A stretch of DNA of 64,000 bases from assembly GCF_019966515.1 (NCBI RefSeq), contig NZ_JAIMIB010000015.1:1-64000 (forward strand), read 5' to 3'. Of this stretch, positions 1 to 7,279 are shown one piece after another (position 1 is the first letter of the stretch; each line of letters opens with the position of its first letter). The notes beneath the pieces are model-generated. The model was given only the letters and a program-made list of their open reading frames with translations, was not told the DNA's origin and did not search any database. The DNA comes from Roseovarius aestuarii (GTDB lineage: Bacteria; Pseudomonadota; Alphaproteobacteria; Rhodobacterales; Rhodobacteraceae). Made by a program: the position numbers and the translations under genes.

Positions 1-84
1 GAAGGCGGCGGCGAAGGCGGCGGCGAAGGCGGCGGCGAAGGCGGCGGCGAAGGCGGCGGCGAAGGCGGCGGCGAAGGCGGCGGC
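1..84. repeat. 12-bp tandem repeat, seven perfect copies
   Basis: The unit GAAGGCGGCGGC is repeated seven times without a mismatch and starts again partially at 85. The array continues beyond the left edge, so its full copy number is not known. Because 12 is a multiple of 3, copy changes would lengthen or shorten the encoded tail without a frameshift. Confidence 0.95.
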
Positions 85-108
85 GAAGGTTCCGGTAGAG
101 AGCGTTAA
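1..108 (+). CDS. C-terminal end of an unidentified protein with (EGGG)n repeats (partial, reading frame uncertain)
   Basis: The gene enters from the left edge and only its last 35 codons could be present. In this frame seven Glu-Gly-Gly-Gly units are followed by EGSGRER and a TAA stop at 106-108. The frame one base later is also open, reading Lys-Ala-Ala-Ala units followed by KVPVESVKTFA and a TAG at 119-121. That version would resemble the Lys/Ala-rich tails of phasin or histone-like proteins. The first frame uses the AGA codon, which is rare in this kind of genome, so neither frame is secure. A strong terminator about 130 bp downstream shows that transcription comes from the left. The function is unknown. 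Confidence 0.4.
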   Translation, partial: EGGGEGGGEGGGEGGGEGGGEGGGEGGGEGSGRER

Positions 109-381
109 GACATTCGCTTAGCTACTCAGCACTTTCGGCCTAAACCAAACCCTCCCTGATCTGGGAAAGAACCCTAACTGGGTTCGAAAGCGTCAGCGGG
201 TCTTAGGGTCCGCAGATAATTATGTATCAAACATTGAGAGGGCCGCGGACTATCTCCGCGGCCCTTTCTGTTTTACACCCGCCATTCTGCAATCAGGCAT
301 TCGGTCGTGCGGGCTTTTGCGAAATCGGCCACATTTTTGTAGCCTCGCTGACCTTGCTTCCAGCGCAGTTCAGACCGCACT
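109..381. other. Intergenic region with inverted repeats and a terminator
   Basis: No convincing gene lies here. A short stem (AACCC 170-174 with GGGTT 180-184) and an overlapping longer-range pair (ACCCTAA 171-177 with TTAGGGT 202-208) precede the strong terminator at 239-273. This stretch could be a structured 3' untranslated region of the leftward-entering gene, or a small RNA ending at that terminator. The remainder, 274-381, shows nothing recognisable. Confidence 0.5.
239..273 (+). terminator. Rho-independent terminator
   Basis: A perfect 11-bp stem AGGGCCGCGGA (239-249) pairs with TCCGCGGCCCT (255-265) around a CTATC loop and is followed by a T-rich tail on the plus strand. It ends transcription of the gene entering from the left edge. 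It may also help stop leftward transcription of the Kbp gene on the other strand. Confidence 0.9.
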
Positions 382-798
382 CTATTGCGGGATGCGTAAC
401 ACCTGACCGGGGTAAATCTTGTCGGGATGAGACAGCATCGGGCGATTGGCCTCGAAAATCTCGTGATAGCGGTTTGCGCTGCCAAGCGTTTCCTTGGCAA
501 TCGCGGACAGGGTGTCGCCACGTTCGACCGTCACAAAAACCGTGCCCTCGCCGTCGCCATCATCTTCAACTGCGGCAACACCGGCCACATTACCCACCGC
601 AAGCATGACCTTTTCGCGGATTTCCTTGCTGACACCCATGCCAGCGACCTTAACCTTGTCTCCCTCGACCGAGATATCCAGCCCATCGATGTTGAGACCC
701 AGGTCGGTAACCTCCTGCTCCAGCGCCTCAACGGTCGGTTCTTCATTTCCGCCAAAGAGTTTCTTGCCAGAATCCTTCATAAAATTCCACAAACCCAT
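382..798 (-). CDS. kbp: BON and LysM domain protein, Kbp/YgaU family
   Basis: This 138-residue cytoplasmic protein matches the Kbp (YgaU) family in order and ends. It has an MGLWNF start, a BON domain at about residues 25-85 and a LysM domain at about 88-137 that closes with IYPGQVLRIPQ, nearly identical to the E. coli protein. In E. coli Kbp is a small potassium-binding protein involved in osmotic and general stress adaptation; the same role here is inferred. Two ATG codons are adjacent. The second (798) is preferred because AAGGA then sits seven bases upstream, against four for the first. The gene has no signal peptide and appears monocistronic, downstream of nothing on its strand within 100 bp. 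Confidence 0.9.
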   Translation of the reverse strand: MGLWNFMKDSGKKLFGGNEEPTVEALEQEVTDLGLNIDGLDISVEGDKVKVAGMGVSKEIREKVMLAVGNVAGVAAVEDDGDGEGTVFVTVERGDTLSAIAKETLGSANRYHEIFEANRPMLSHPDKIYPGQVLRIPQ

Positions 799-898
799 CA
801 TCGTATCCTTTCGTGTATCGGTACGTTGATCGTGCGGAGATTTGTGCAGCGCGGCTAGTGGGAAATTTGCGGAGGACGGCTCAATTCTGCGAACAAGT

Positions 899-1327
899 TC
901 AGACCGAGGCCTTGCGGGTATTGAGCAACAGGTTGGTCTCGGAGTGGGCGATCCCCTCCAACCGCCTTATATGGGCAAGCTGCTTGTCCAGGTCTTCCAG
1001 TGTATCGGTACCGATCTCGACGATCACGTCCCAGCGGCCATTGGTGGTATGAATGGCACGCACCGTACTCATCCCCGACAATTGTCGCAGGATACGCTCG
1101 GTACCCCGCCCTTCGATGCCCAGCATCATCAACCCGCGCACCGGATCGCGTGCGACATCGCCCCTGAGCACCACGGTAAAGCCCACGATCTCGCCCGCCC
1201 GGCGCAGCCGTTCGATCCGCCCGCGCACCGTGGTGCGGGACACCCCCAACAACAAAGCCAGATCGGAAAGTGAGGCTCGCGCATCGTGGCGCAAGGCAGA
1301 TATCAGGCGGCGATCAACATCGTCCAT
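899..1327 (-). CDS. Lrp/AsnC family transcriptional regulator
   Basis: This 142-residue protein has the two-domain Lrp layout: a winged helix-turn-helix at about residues 4-50, with the recognition segment LALLLGVSRTTVRGRIERL, and a RAM ligand-binding domain at about 65-137. The RAM domain keeps the T-x-G-x-x-D turn (TTNGRWD, 95-100). An AAAGG ribosome site lies seven bases before the ATG. The gene is transcribed away from the arginase operon, and an AT-rich 116-bp gap with an inverted repeat separates them. The likely role is therefore local control of arginine/ornithine catabolism in response to an amino acid. This is an inference from position; the ligand cannot be read from the sequence. 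Confidence 0.9.
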   Translation of the reverse strand: MDDVDRRLISALRHDARASLSDLALLLGVSRTTVRGRIERLRRAGEIVGFTVVLRGDVARDPVRGLMMLGIEGRGTERILRQLSGMSTVRAIHTTNGRWDVIVEIGTDTLEDLDKQLAHIRRLEGIAHSETNLLLNTRKASV

Positions 1328-1347
1328 TTCGAAACCTTTTGCATCCG

Positions 1348-1370
1348 AATTGATAATTCATCGCTCAATT
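1348..1370. promoter_or_regulatory. Inverted repeat, candidate Lrp-type operator
   Basis: AATTGA (1348-1353) and TCAATT (1365-1370) form an inverted repeat with an 11-bp spacer. They sit in the AT-rich gap between the Lrp-family gene and the arginase gene. The position, the symmetry and the AT-rich centre fit a binding site for the divergent Lrp-family regulator, which could control both directions. Confidence 0.45.
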
Positions 1371-1443
1371 AGTGCAAAATAACCAGTTCAATTCAACCCA
1401 TTTCGGCACAATCATATAAGAAATCCAGATATGCGAGGCCACG

Positions 1444-2373
1444 ATGACCCAAAAAACCTGTATCCTGATTGGTGCCCCCGTCGATAGCGGCAAGAAACGC
1501 CAGGGCTGCGTAATGGGCCCGGATGCGTACCGCGTGGCCGGTATTGCCGAAGCACTGGCCGATCTGGGCCATTCGGTTGTCGACATGGGCAACCTGAGCC
1601 CCACCGAAGTCGAGCCCCCTAAAGGCGCGCCAAGCCACCTGATCAAACCCGCTGAAACCATCGGCTGGACCATGACGTTGTGCGACGCGGCGCAGGACGC
1701 GATGAAAAATGGCCTACCAATTTTCCTCGGTGGCGATCACAGCCTGTCATTGGGGTCAGTTACCGGCGTCGCCAACCACGCCGCCAAGGTCGGGCGCCCG
1801 CAATTCGTGCTGTGGTTGGACGCGCATAGCGACTATCACACCCCCTATTCGACCGCCTCGGGCAACCTGCATGGCACGCCGGTGGGTTACCTTGCCGGAC
1901 TCGACGGGTTCGACGGCTTCCCGAAGGTGAAAAACCCGGTGCCGCAGGATCAGATCTGCCTGCTCGGCCTGCGCTCGGTCGACGGGCCGGAACGTGAAAA
2001 GCTGCAAGCCACCAACATTCATTGCCATGACATGCGCGCGATCGACGAAACCGGCATTGCCCGGCCTCTTTCGGGCTTCCTTGATCTCGTGGCGAAGGCG
2101 GGTGGCGATCTGCATGTGTCACTGGATGTGGACTTCCTCGATCCCAGCTTTGCGCCCGCCGTCGGCACCACCGTGCCCGGCGGAGCTACCATGCGCGAGG
2201 CCCATCTTGCGATGGAGATCATCTGCGACAGCGGCTTGATGACCTCGCTTGACCTTGTGGAACTGAACCCGTTCCTGGATGAGCGCGGGCGCACCGCACA
2301 GGTCATGGTCGATCTGGCCGCCTCGGCGCTTGGCCGCCGTGTCTTTGATCGCCCGACACGCGCCTTCTCATGA
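1444..2373 (+). CDS. rocF: Arginase
   Basis: Arginase hydrolyses L-arginine to L-ornithine and urea with a binuclear manganese centre. The 309-residue protein has the full ureohydrolase signature: GGDHS at 96-100 with His99, DAHSD at 126-130 with Asp126, His128 and Asp130, the NLHGTPVG segment at 141-148, and SLDVDFLDP at 226-234 with Asp228 and Asp230. Glu273 in VELNP matches the arginase-type substrate residue, which favours arginase over agmatinase. The start follows GAGG by six bases. Its stop overlaps the ATG of ctlX (ATGA), so the two are translationally coupled. It is the first gene of a four-gene arginine-degradation operon. Confidence 0.93.
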   Translation: MTQKTCILIGAPVDSGKKRQGCVMGPDAYRVAGIAEALADLGHSVVDMGNLSPTEVEPPKGAPSHLIKPAETIGWTMTLCDAAQDAMKNGLPIFLGGDHSLSLGSVTGVANHAAKVGRPQFVLWLDAHSDYHTPYSTASGNLHGTPVGYLAGLDGFDGFPKVKNPVPQDQICLLGLRSVDGPEREKLQATNIHCHDMRAIDETGIARPLSGFLDLVAKAGGDLHVSLDVDFLDPSFAPAVGTTVPGGATMREAHLAMEIICDSGLMTSLDLVELNPFLDERGRTAQVMVDLAASALGRRVFDRPTRAFS

Positions 2374-3302
2374 GCGTTCAGGCCCCTTCCAGCGTGGTGA
2401 TGATCCGGCCCAACCGGTTCCACCCCAACCCCGAGACGGCAGAGGACAACGTCTTCCAGTCGATCCCCGATCTGACGGTGGACGAGGTTGCCACGCGGGC
2501 ACGGGCCGAGTTTGACGGCGCTGTCGCGCGGCTGCGCGACGCGGGCGTCAAGGTGCATGTGTTTCAGGACGAGCGCGACGACACGCCGGATTCGATCTTT
2601 CCGAACAACTGGTTTTCCACCCATTCCGGCGGTCACGTTGCGCTTTATCCTATGTATGCGGAAAGCCGGCGCCGCGAGCGGCGGTGGGACGTGATCGAGA
2701 TGCTGAAGGCCGAGTACCGTGTTGCCGAGGTGACAGATTATTCCGGGTTGGAGCCTGATGGCCTGTCTCTGGAAGGCACCGGCGCGATGGTACTGGATCA
2801 TATCGGGCGGCTAGCCTTCGTGGCGCGCTCGCACCGGGCCGATCCGATCCTGCTGGAGCGATTCTGTACGCGCTTCGGCTATGAGCCGATCGTCTTCGAC
2901 GCGGTCGATGAAAGCGGCACGCCGGTCTATCACACCAATGTTGTGATGGCGATTGGCACCCAGGTGGCGCTGGTCGGCCTCGACATGGTGTCAAATGACG
3001 AACGCCGCGCCACCATCCGCGAGAGGCTGGAAGAAACCCGGCGCGAGGTGATCGCGCTGAGCCATCACCAGATTGCCGAATTCGCCGGCAATGCGATTGA
3101 ACTGGAAACACCAGATGGCCTGATCCTGGCCCTGTCGGCGCGCGCGTTGGCAGCACTGGACGCGGATCAGATCGCCCTTCTGGAAAGATCCGTCCGGCTG
3201 GACCCGCTTGACCTGCCCACCATTGAAAGCGCCGGCGGCTCTGCCCGCTGCATGATCGCGGGTCTGCATCTGGCCCGCCGCCCCCAATCAAGGAGTAACT
3301 GA
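2370..3302 (+). CDS. ctlX: Citrulline utilization hydrolase CtlX (amidinotransferase-fold)
   Basis: This 310-residue protein belongs to the guanidino-group-modifying (amidinotransferase/dimethylargininase) superfamily. Visible landmarks are MIRPNRFHPNP near the N terminus, IFPNNWF at 76-82, LEGTGAMVLD at 134-143, the catalytic His188 in YHTN, and the catalytic Cys294 in GGSARCM. The N-terminal pattern is that of CtlX, a citrulline ureidase-type hydrolase that yields ornithine. In this operon it would feed the same ornithine pool as arginase. Related arginine deiminase or dimethylargininase activity is possible, since the superfamily shares these catalytic residues. It overlaps arginase by four bases, and only one base separates its stop from the ornithine cyclodeaminase ATG. 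Confidence 0.82.
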   Translation: MSVQAPSSVVMIRPNRFHPNPETAEDNVFQSIPDLTVDEVATRARAEFDGAVARLRDAGVKVHVFQDERDDTPDSIFPNNWFSTHSGGHVALYPMYAESRRRERRWDVIEMLKAEYRVAEVTDYSGLEPDGLSLEGTGAMVLDHIGRLAFVARSHRADPILLERFCTRFGYEPIVFDAVDESGTPVYHTNVVMAIGTQVALVGLDMVSNDERRATIRERLEETRREVIALSHHQIAEFAGNAIELETPDGLILALSARALAALDADQIALLERSVRLDPLDLPTIESAGGSARCMIAGLHLARRPQSRSN

Positions 3303-3303
3303 C

Positions 3304-4356
3304 ATGACCAATCTTGCCCCTTCCGACAAGGCGCTGGTGCCCTTCGTTTCCGTCGACAACATGATGAAGCTGGTGCATCACGTCGGGGTCGAACCGATGC
3401 TGAAAGGTCTGGCTGACTATATTGAGGCCGATTTTAAACGCTGGGAACTGTTCGACAAGACCCCGCGCGTGGCCTCGCATTCCGACGAAGGCGTGATCGA
3501 ACTGATGCCAACCTCTGACGGTGAGGTCTATGGCTTCAAATACGTGAACGGCCACCCAAAGAACATGAAAGAAGGCCTGCAAACCGTTACCGCCTTTGGG
3601 CTTTTGGCCAACGTGGGTAATGGCTACCCGGTTCTGTTGAGCGAAATGACCGTGCTGACCGCCCTGCGCACCGCGGCGACCTCGGCAATGGTGGCGAAAC
3701 ATCTGGCCCCCAAGGGCGCCACTACCATGGCGATGATCGGCAACGGCGCGCAGTCGGAATTCCAGTCGCTGGCGATGAAAGCAATCTGCGGGGTGGATAC
3801 GGTTCGCCTCTATGACATCGACCCGGCCGCCACGGAAAAAGCCGCGCGTAACCTGGAAGGCTGGGGCATGAACGTGGTTGCCTGCAAGACCGCTGAAGAG
3901 AGCATGGAAGGCGCGCAGATCATCACCACCTGCACGGCGGACAAGCAATATGCCACCATCCTGACCGACAACATGATCGGCGCGGGCGTACATATCAACG
4001 CTATCGGCGGTGACTGCCCCGGCAAAACCGAACTGCACAAGGATATCCTGTCCCGCTCGGACGTGTTCGTGGAATACCCGCCGCAAACCCGGATCGAGGG
4101 CGAGATTCAGCAGATGGCCGATGACTTCCCAGTCACCGAGATGTGGGAAGTAATCAACGGCACCGCCAAGGGGCGTACCAGCGACCGCCAGATCACGCTA
4201 TTCGACTCGGTCGGCTTTGCGATCGAGGATTTCAGCGCCCTGCGGTTCGTGCGTGACCGGATCAAGGGCACGGATTACTTCATGGATCTCGATCTGCTGG
4301 CCGACCCCGACGATCCGCGCGATCTGTTTGGCATGCTGCAGCGCGCCGCGTCGTGA
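3304..4356 (+). CDS. ocd: Ornithine cyclodeaminase
   Basis: The enzyme converts L-ornithine to L-proline and ammonia using bound NAD. The protein is 350 residues, the usual family length. It shows the substrate Lys79 in GFKYVNGHP, Arg122 in TALRTAATSA, the Rossmann glycine motif MIGNGAQSEFQ at 144-154, the ribose-binding acid in DIDP at 171-174, and Asp237 in IGGDCPGKTEL, the ornithine-contacting aspartate. A strong AAGGAG lies eight bases before the ATG. It follows arginase and CtlX directly, so the operon runs arginine or citrulline to ornithine to proline. Members of this family also include alanine dehydrogenase and mu-crystallin, but the residues and context favour ornithine. Confidence 0.92.
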   Translation: MTNLAPSDKALVPFVSVDNMMKLVHHVGVEPMLKGLADYIEADFKRWELFDKTPRVASHSDEGVIELMPTSDGEVYGFKYVNGHPKNMKEGLQTVTAFGLLANVGNGYPVLLSEMTVLTALRTAATSAMVAKHLAPKGATTMAMIGNGAQSEFQSLAMKAICGVDTVRLYDIDPAATEKAARNLEGWGMNVVACKTAEESMEGAQIITTCTADKQYATILTDNMIGAGVHINAIGGDCPGKTELHKDILSRSDVFVEYPPQTRIEGEIQQMADDFPVTEMWEVINGTAKGRTSDRQITLFDSVGFAIEDFSALRFVRDRIKGTDYFMDLDLLADPDDPRDLFGMLQRAAS

Positions 4357-4373
4357 TTTCAAAAAACTAACAG

Positions 4374-4390
4374 GCCGGGACAAACCCGGC
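4374..4390. other. Intercistronic stem-loop between ocd and the transporter gene
   Basis: GCCGGG (4374-4379) and CCCGGC (4385-4390) form a perfect six-pair stem with an ACAAA loop. There is no T tract on the plus strand, so it is more likely an mRNA-stability element or a weak attenuator within the operon than a full terminator. Confidence 0.6.
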
Positions 4391-4485
4391 TACTCTACCT
4401 GAACGCGAACGCAGTGTTCGGGGCCTGTACCTTTGTGCCCAGCGCTTTTCCGGCATTTTCGCCAACAATAATAAAGGAGAGGACA

Positions 4486-5925
4486 ATGAAGACTGATATT
4501 CCCACCGGTGCCCGCGCGCCAACAATGATCGAGGCCCTGATCTCGCTTTTCTCGCTTGTTGCGGGCATCAGCGTATCAATCGTGGTCTACGGGCTTGATC
4601 CGCATATCCCGATGCTTCTGGGCGTGGTCGTGGCCAGCCTTGTGGCGCTGCGCTGCGGGTTCAGCTGGCAAAACGTTCAGAACGGAATGGTGCGCGGTAT
4701 CAACAACGCCCTGCCCGCGATGATCATCCTGATCATCGTAGGCGTGCTGATCGGCGTATGGATTCTGGCCGGCGTGGTCCCGACGCTGATCTATTACGGG
4801 CTGCAACTGCTGTCGCCGTCGATCTTTCTGCCCGCAGCGGTGGTAATTTGCGCGATCACATCGCTCGCCACCGGCACAAGCTGGGGCACGACGGGCACGA
4901 TCGGCGTGGCGCTGATGGGTATCGGCGGCGGCCTTGGCATTCCCCTGCCGCTGGTCGCTGGCGCGGTGCTGTCGGGTGCTTACTTTGGCGACAAGATGTC
5001 ACCCCTGTCGGACACAACCAACATGGCCCCGGCCATGGCAGGCACGGATTTGTTCACGCATATCAAACACATGTCCTATACCACGGGCGTCAGCATCACC
5101 CTGACCCTGATCATCGAGATCGTGATCAGCATGTCCTATGGCGGTGGTGAAGGTGAGGTTGAGCGGGTGCAAGCCATGCTCAATACGCTCAACGAGAATT
5201 TCACCATCAACCCGGTGCTTCTGTTGCCGCCAGTGCTGGTTCTGGTCGTCAGTTTCAAGAAAATGCCGGCCATTCCCGGCATCACCCTTGGCGTGCTAGC
5301 CGGGGCGCTCTGCGCGGTTGGCCTGCAAGGCGCTAATTACGAAACCCTGCTGGATGTCGCGTTCAATGGCTTTACCTCGGAAACCGGCATTGAGGACGTG
5401 GACAGCCTGCTTAGCCGCGGCGGCATGAATTCGATGCTGTATACGATCAGCCTCGTCATCGTGGCGATGATGTTTGGCGGCGTGATGGAGCGGACCAACC
5501 AGCTTAAGGCAATCGCCGACCGCATCCTGGCGGCTGCGAAATCGCAAGGCTCTCTGATCGTGTCGACCGTGTTGACGTCGATCGGGGCTAACCTGATCTT
5601 ATGCGATCAGTATATGGCTATCGTGATGGGCGCGCGAACCTATGCGCAGGCGTATCGCGACCGTGGACTGGCCCCCGAAAACCTGAGCCGCGCGGTCGAA
5701 GATTCGGCCACAGTGACGGCGAACCTGGTGCCGTGGAACTCGGGCGGGGCGTATCAGGCGGCAACGCTGGGTGTGGCGACACTGGCCTATCTGCCCTTCG
5801 CCTTCTTCTGCTGGCTGTCGCCGATTGTGACCATCATCTTCGGCATAACCGGCTGGACGATCTATCCGCTTGCTAAAGAGGATGCGGATGACGCACCAGA
5901 AGACAACAAGGAACAGGCTGTCTGA
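4486..5925 (+). CDS. nhaC: NhaC-family Na+/H+ antiporter-like transporter
   Basis: This 479-residue inner-membrane protein has about eleven hydrophobic segments. It carries the NhaC family landmarks SLATGTSWGTTGTIG (126-140) and GDKMSPLSDTTNMAPA (168-183). The start at 4486 is chosen because AAAGGAGAGG lies just upstream; an in-frame ATG 72 bases earlier has no such site. Its place as the last gene of the arginine operon suggests that it moves a pathway substrate or product (arginine, ornithine or proline), or supplies pH/sodium balance during ammonia release. The family label supports only sodium/proton exchange; amino acid transport is inferred from context. A GC-rich hairpin follows the stop. 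Confidence 0.8.
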   Translation: MKTDIPTGARAPTMIEALISLFSLVAGISVSIVVYGLDPHIPMLLGVVVASLVALRCGFSWQNVQNGMVRGINNALPAMIILIIVGVLIGVWILAGVVPTLIYYGLQLLSPSIFLPAAVVICAITSLATGTSWGTTGTIGVALMGIGGGLGIPLPLVAGAVLSGAYFGDKMSPLSDTTNMAPAMAGTDLFTHIKHMSYTTGVSITLTLIIEIVISMSYGGGEGEVERVQAMLNTLNENFTINPVLLLPPVLVLVVSFKKMPAIPGITLGVLAGALCAVGLQGANYETLLDVAFNGFTSETGIEDVDSLLSRGGMNSMLYTISLVIVAMMFGGVMERTNQLKAIADRILAAAKSQGSLIVSTVLTSIGANLILCDQYMAIVMGARTYAQAYRDRGLAPENLSRAVEDSATVTANLVPWNSGGAYQAATLGVATLAYLPFAFFCWLSPIVTIIFGITGWTIYPLAKEDADDAPEDNKEQAV

Positions 5926-5928
5926 GCC

Positions 5929-5968
5929 AAAAAAAACGCCGCCCCCGGATTAGCATTCGGGGGCGGCG
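5929..5968 (-). terminator. Strong hairpin terminator between convergent genes
   Basis: CGCCGCCCCCG (5937-5947) pairs perfectly with CGGGGGCGGCG (5958-5968) around a ten-base loop. On the minus strand the stem is followed by eight U residues (A run 5929-5936), which makes it an intrinsic terminator for the EF-hand gene. On the plus strand it lies 11 bases after the transporter stop and could act in both directions. Confidence 0.88.
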
Positions 5969-6193
5969 CATCTTGCAGCGGCACCTCAACCGCATCGGAC
6001 AAAGGCGATGCAAGGAAGGCTTGTTCCCCCAGGGTCCGCAATCTGGGGAACGGTGGACCCCGGGGGAGGTGACAGCTGGGCTTAAGCGGAATTCGTTAGA
6101 CCTGAACCAAGGGTCACTGTCGCTCAATCAGCAGCATACTGATTTCAAACGCAGATTTTGATTCTGATCATTGCAGGTTAAAACGACCTCGCT

Positions 6194-6448
6194 TTAGCTG
6201 TCACTCAGTGCCGGGATCAGGCCTTTCTCCTGTCCCGCCACCATTTCGGCATCGTCGAGAACACCATCATTATTGGCATCGATCTCGGCAAAGACCTCGG
6301 CGGTGATATCCGGATAGACGGTCTGAACCTCATCGACGGTAATCAGCCCATCGCCATTGGCATCGACCTCAATCGCGTTTTCGCCCATCGCGATGGCGGA
6401 ATTTGCAAGCGCGCCAAGCCCGAGCAGAATGATAATGAATTTGGTCAT
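6194..6448 (-). CDS. Secreted EF-hand calcium-binding protein
   Basis: This 84-residue protein has a signal peptide (MTKFIIILLGLGALANSAIA, cleavage after about residue 20). Two canonical EF-hand loops follow, DANGDGLITVDE at 29-40 and DANNDGVLDDAE at 57-68, both with all oxygen-ligand positions filled. It should be exported and bind two calcium ions; no catalytic domain is present. The ATG at 6448 is preferred over one nine codons upstream because AAGGAG lies seven bases before it and because it gives a clean signal peptide. It is divergent from an ECF sigma factor gene, which may indicate a regulatory link. The partner or process is unknown. Confidence 0.85.
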   Translation of the reverse strand: MTKFIIILLGLGALANSAIAMGENAIEVDANGDGLITVDEVQTVYPDITAEVFAEIDANNDGVLDDAEMVAGQEKGLIPALSDS

Positions 6449-6712
6449 CTGGTATCTCCTTGAAGATTTTTCCACGGTCGGGCGCGCCGTTTGCGTCCCT
6501 CATGGAAGAAGACGGGAAATAGCCGCTTTGCGTCCGCGCGAAACGCTTGAAAAGCGCCGCCGCGCGGGGCGCCGCCTATGGGTGGTCTGGCGTTTGGCAG
6601 AAGCCTGCCCAAAAAGGCCCGCAAGACCGGATAGGCGGAATCTCACCATTTGAAATCAGTTACTTGGACGCTCAGGTTGCTCAGTAACCTGTTTCGGAAA
6701 AATGAGGCTGAC

Positions 6713-7216
6713 ATGCCAGACAAGACCGATCTACCTGAGGCTTTGGCAGCGTTGATGCCGCAACTGGCCGGTGTCGCGTTCAGCTTGACCGGTAACCGCG
6801 ATCAGGCACAGGATCTCTGCCAGGACGTGCTGCTGAAACTCTGGGCACGTCGGCAACAGGGGCACCAGATCGACAATCTGCGCGCCTATGCGATGGCAGC
6901 GCTGCGCAACCAGTACCGACAATGGCTGCGTGATCAGACGCACGAAACCGAACTGAACGAAGCTGATGAACCCACCACGCCAGATGTCTTCGGCGCGATG
7001 CTGGTCCAGGACCTGCAGGCGGCCATCGCCGCCCTGCCCGACACGCAGGCCCGGCTGATGCGGTTGGTTGCGTCCGGCGAAACCAGCCCGCGGGCACTGG
7101 CCAGGATCACCGGCTGGCCGCTTGGCACAGTGATGTCGCGGCTGGCGCGGGCCAGAGTCAGATTGCGGGTCAAGATAGGCATAGGAGCAAAGGCGCCGAT
7201 GGCAGAGCTGCTGTGA
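6713..7216 (+). CDS. ECF-type RNA polymerase sigma factor
   Basis: The 167-residue protein has sigma-70 region 2 at about residues 10-75 (with LTGNRDQAQDLCQDVLLKLW) and region 4 at about 98-155 (with ALPDTQARLMRLV and the helix-turn-helix RITGWPLGTVMSRL). The linker is short and regions 1 and 3 are absent, as in ECF sigma factors. The start at 6713 follows GAGG by six bases. No anti-sigma factor, NepR-like or zinc-binding partner gene is next to it, so its activation signal is not evident. An inverted repeat GTTACT/AGTAAC at 6659-6688 lies just upstream. The divergent EF-hand gene is the only obvious candidate target. Confidence 0.85.
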   Translation: MPDKTDLPEALAALMPQLAGVAFSLTGNRDQAQDLCQDVLLKLWARRQQGHQIDNLRAYAMAALRNQYRQWLRDQTHETELNEADEPTTPDVFGAMLVQDLQAAIAALPDTQARLMRLVASGETSPRALARITGWPLGTVMSRLARARVRLRVKIGIGAKAPMAELL

Positions 7217-7279
7217 CCAAAGCTTGCGCGACAACGCGGCTCTGCTTAGAATTGTTCCCAATAAATTAAGGACCGCGCG

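Noticed and set aside
952..1382. Several open frames opposite or out of phase with real genes (for example opposite the Lrp gene, nrdJ, purL and ccmF)
   Set aside because: They are shadows caused by high GC content: no family motifs, poor ribosome sites, and full overlap with well-supported genes.
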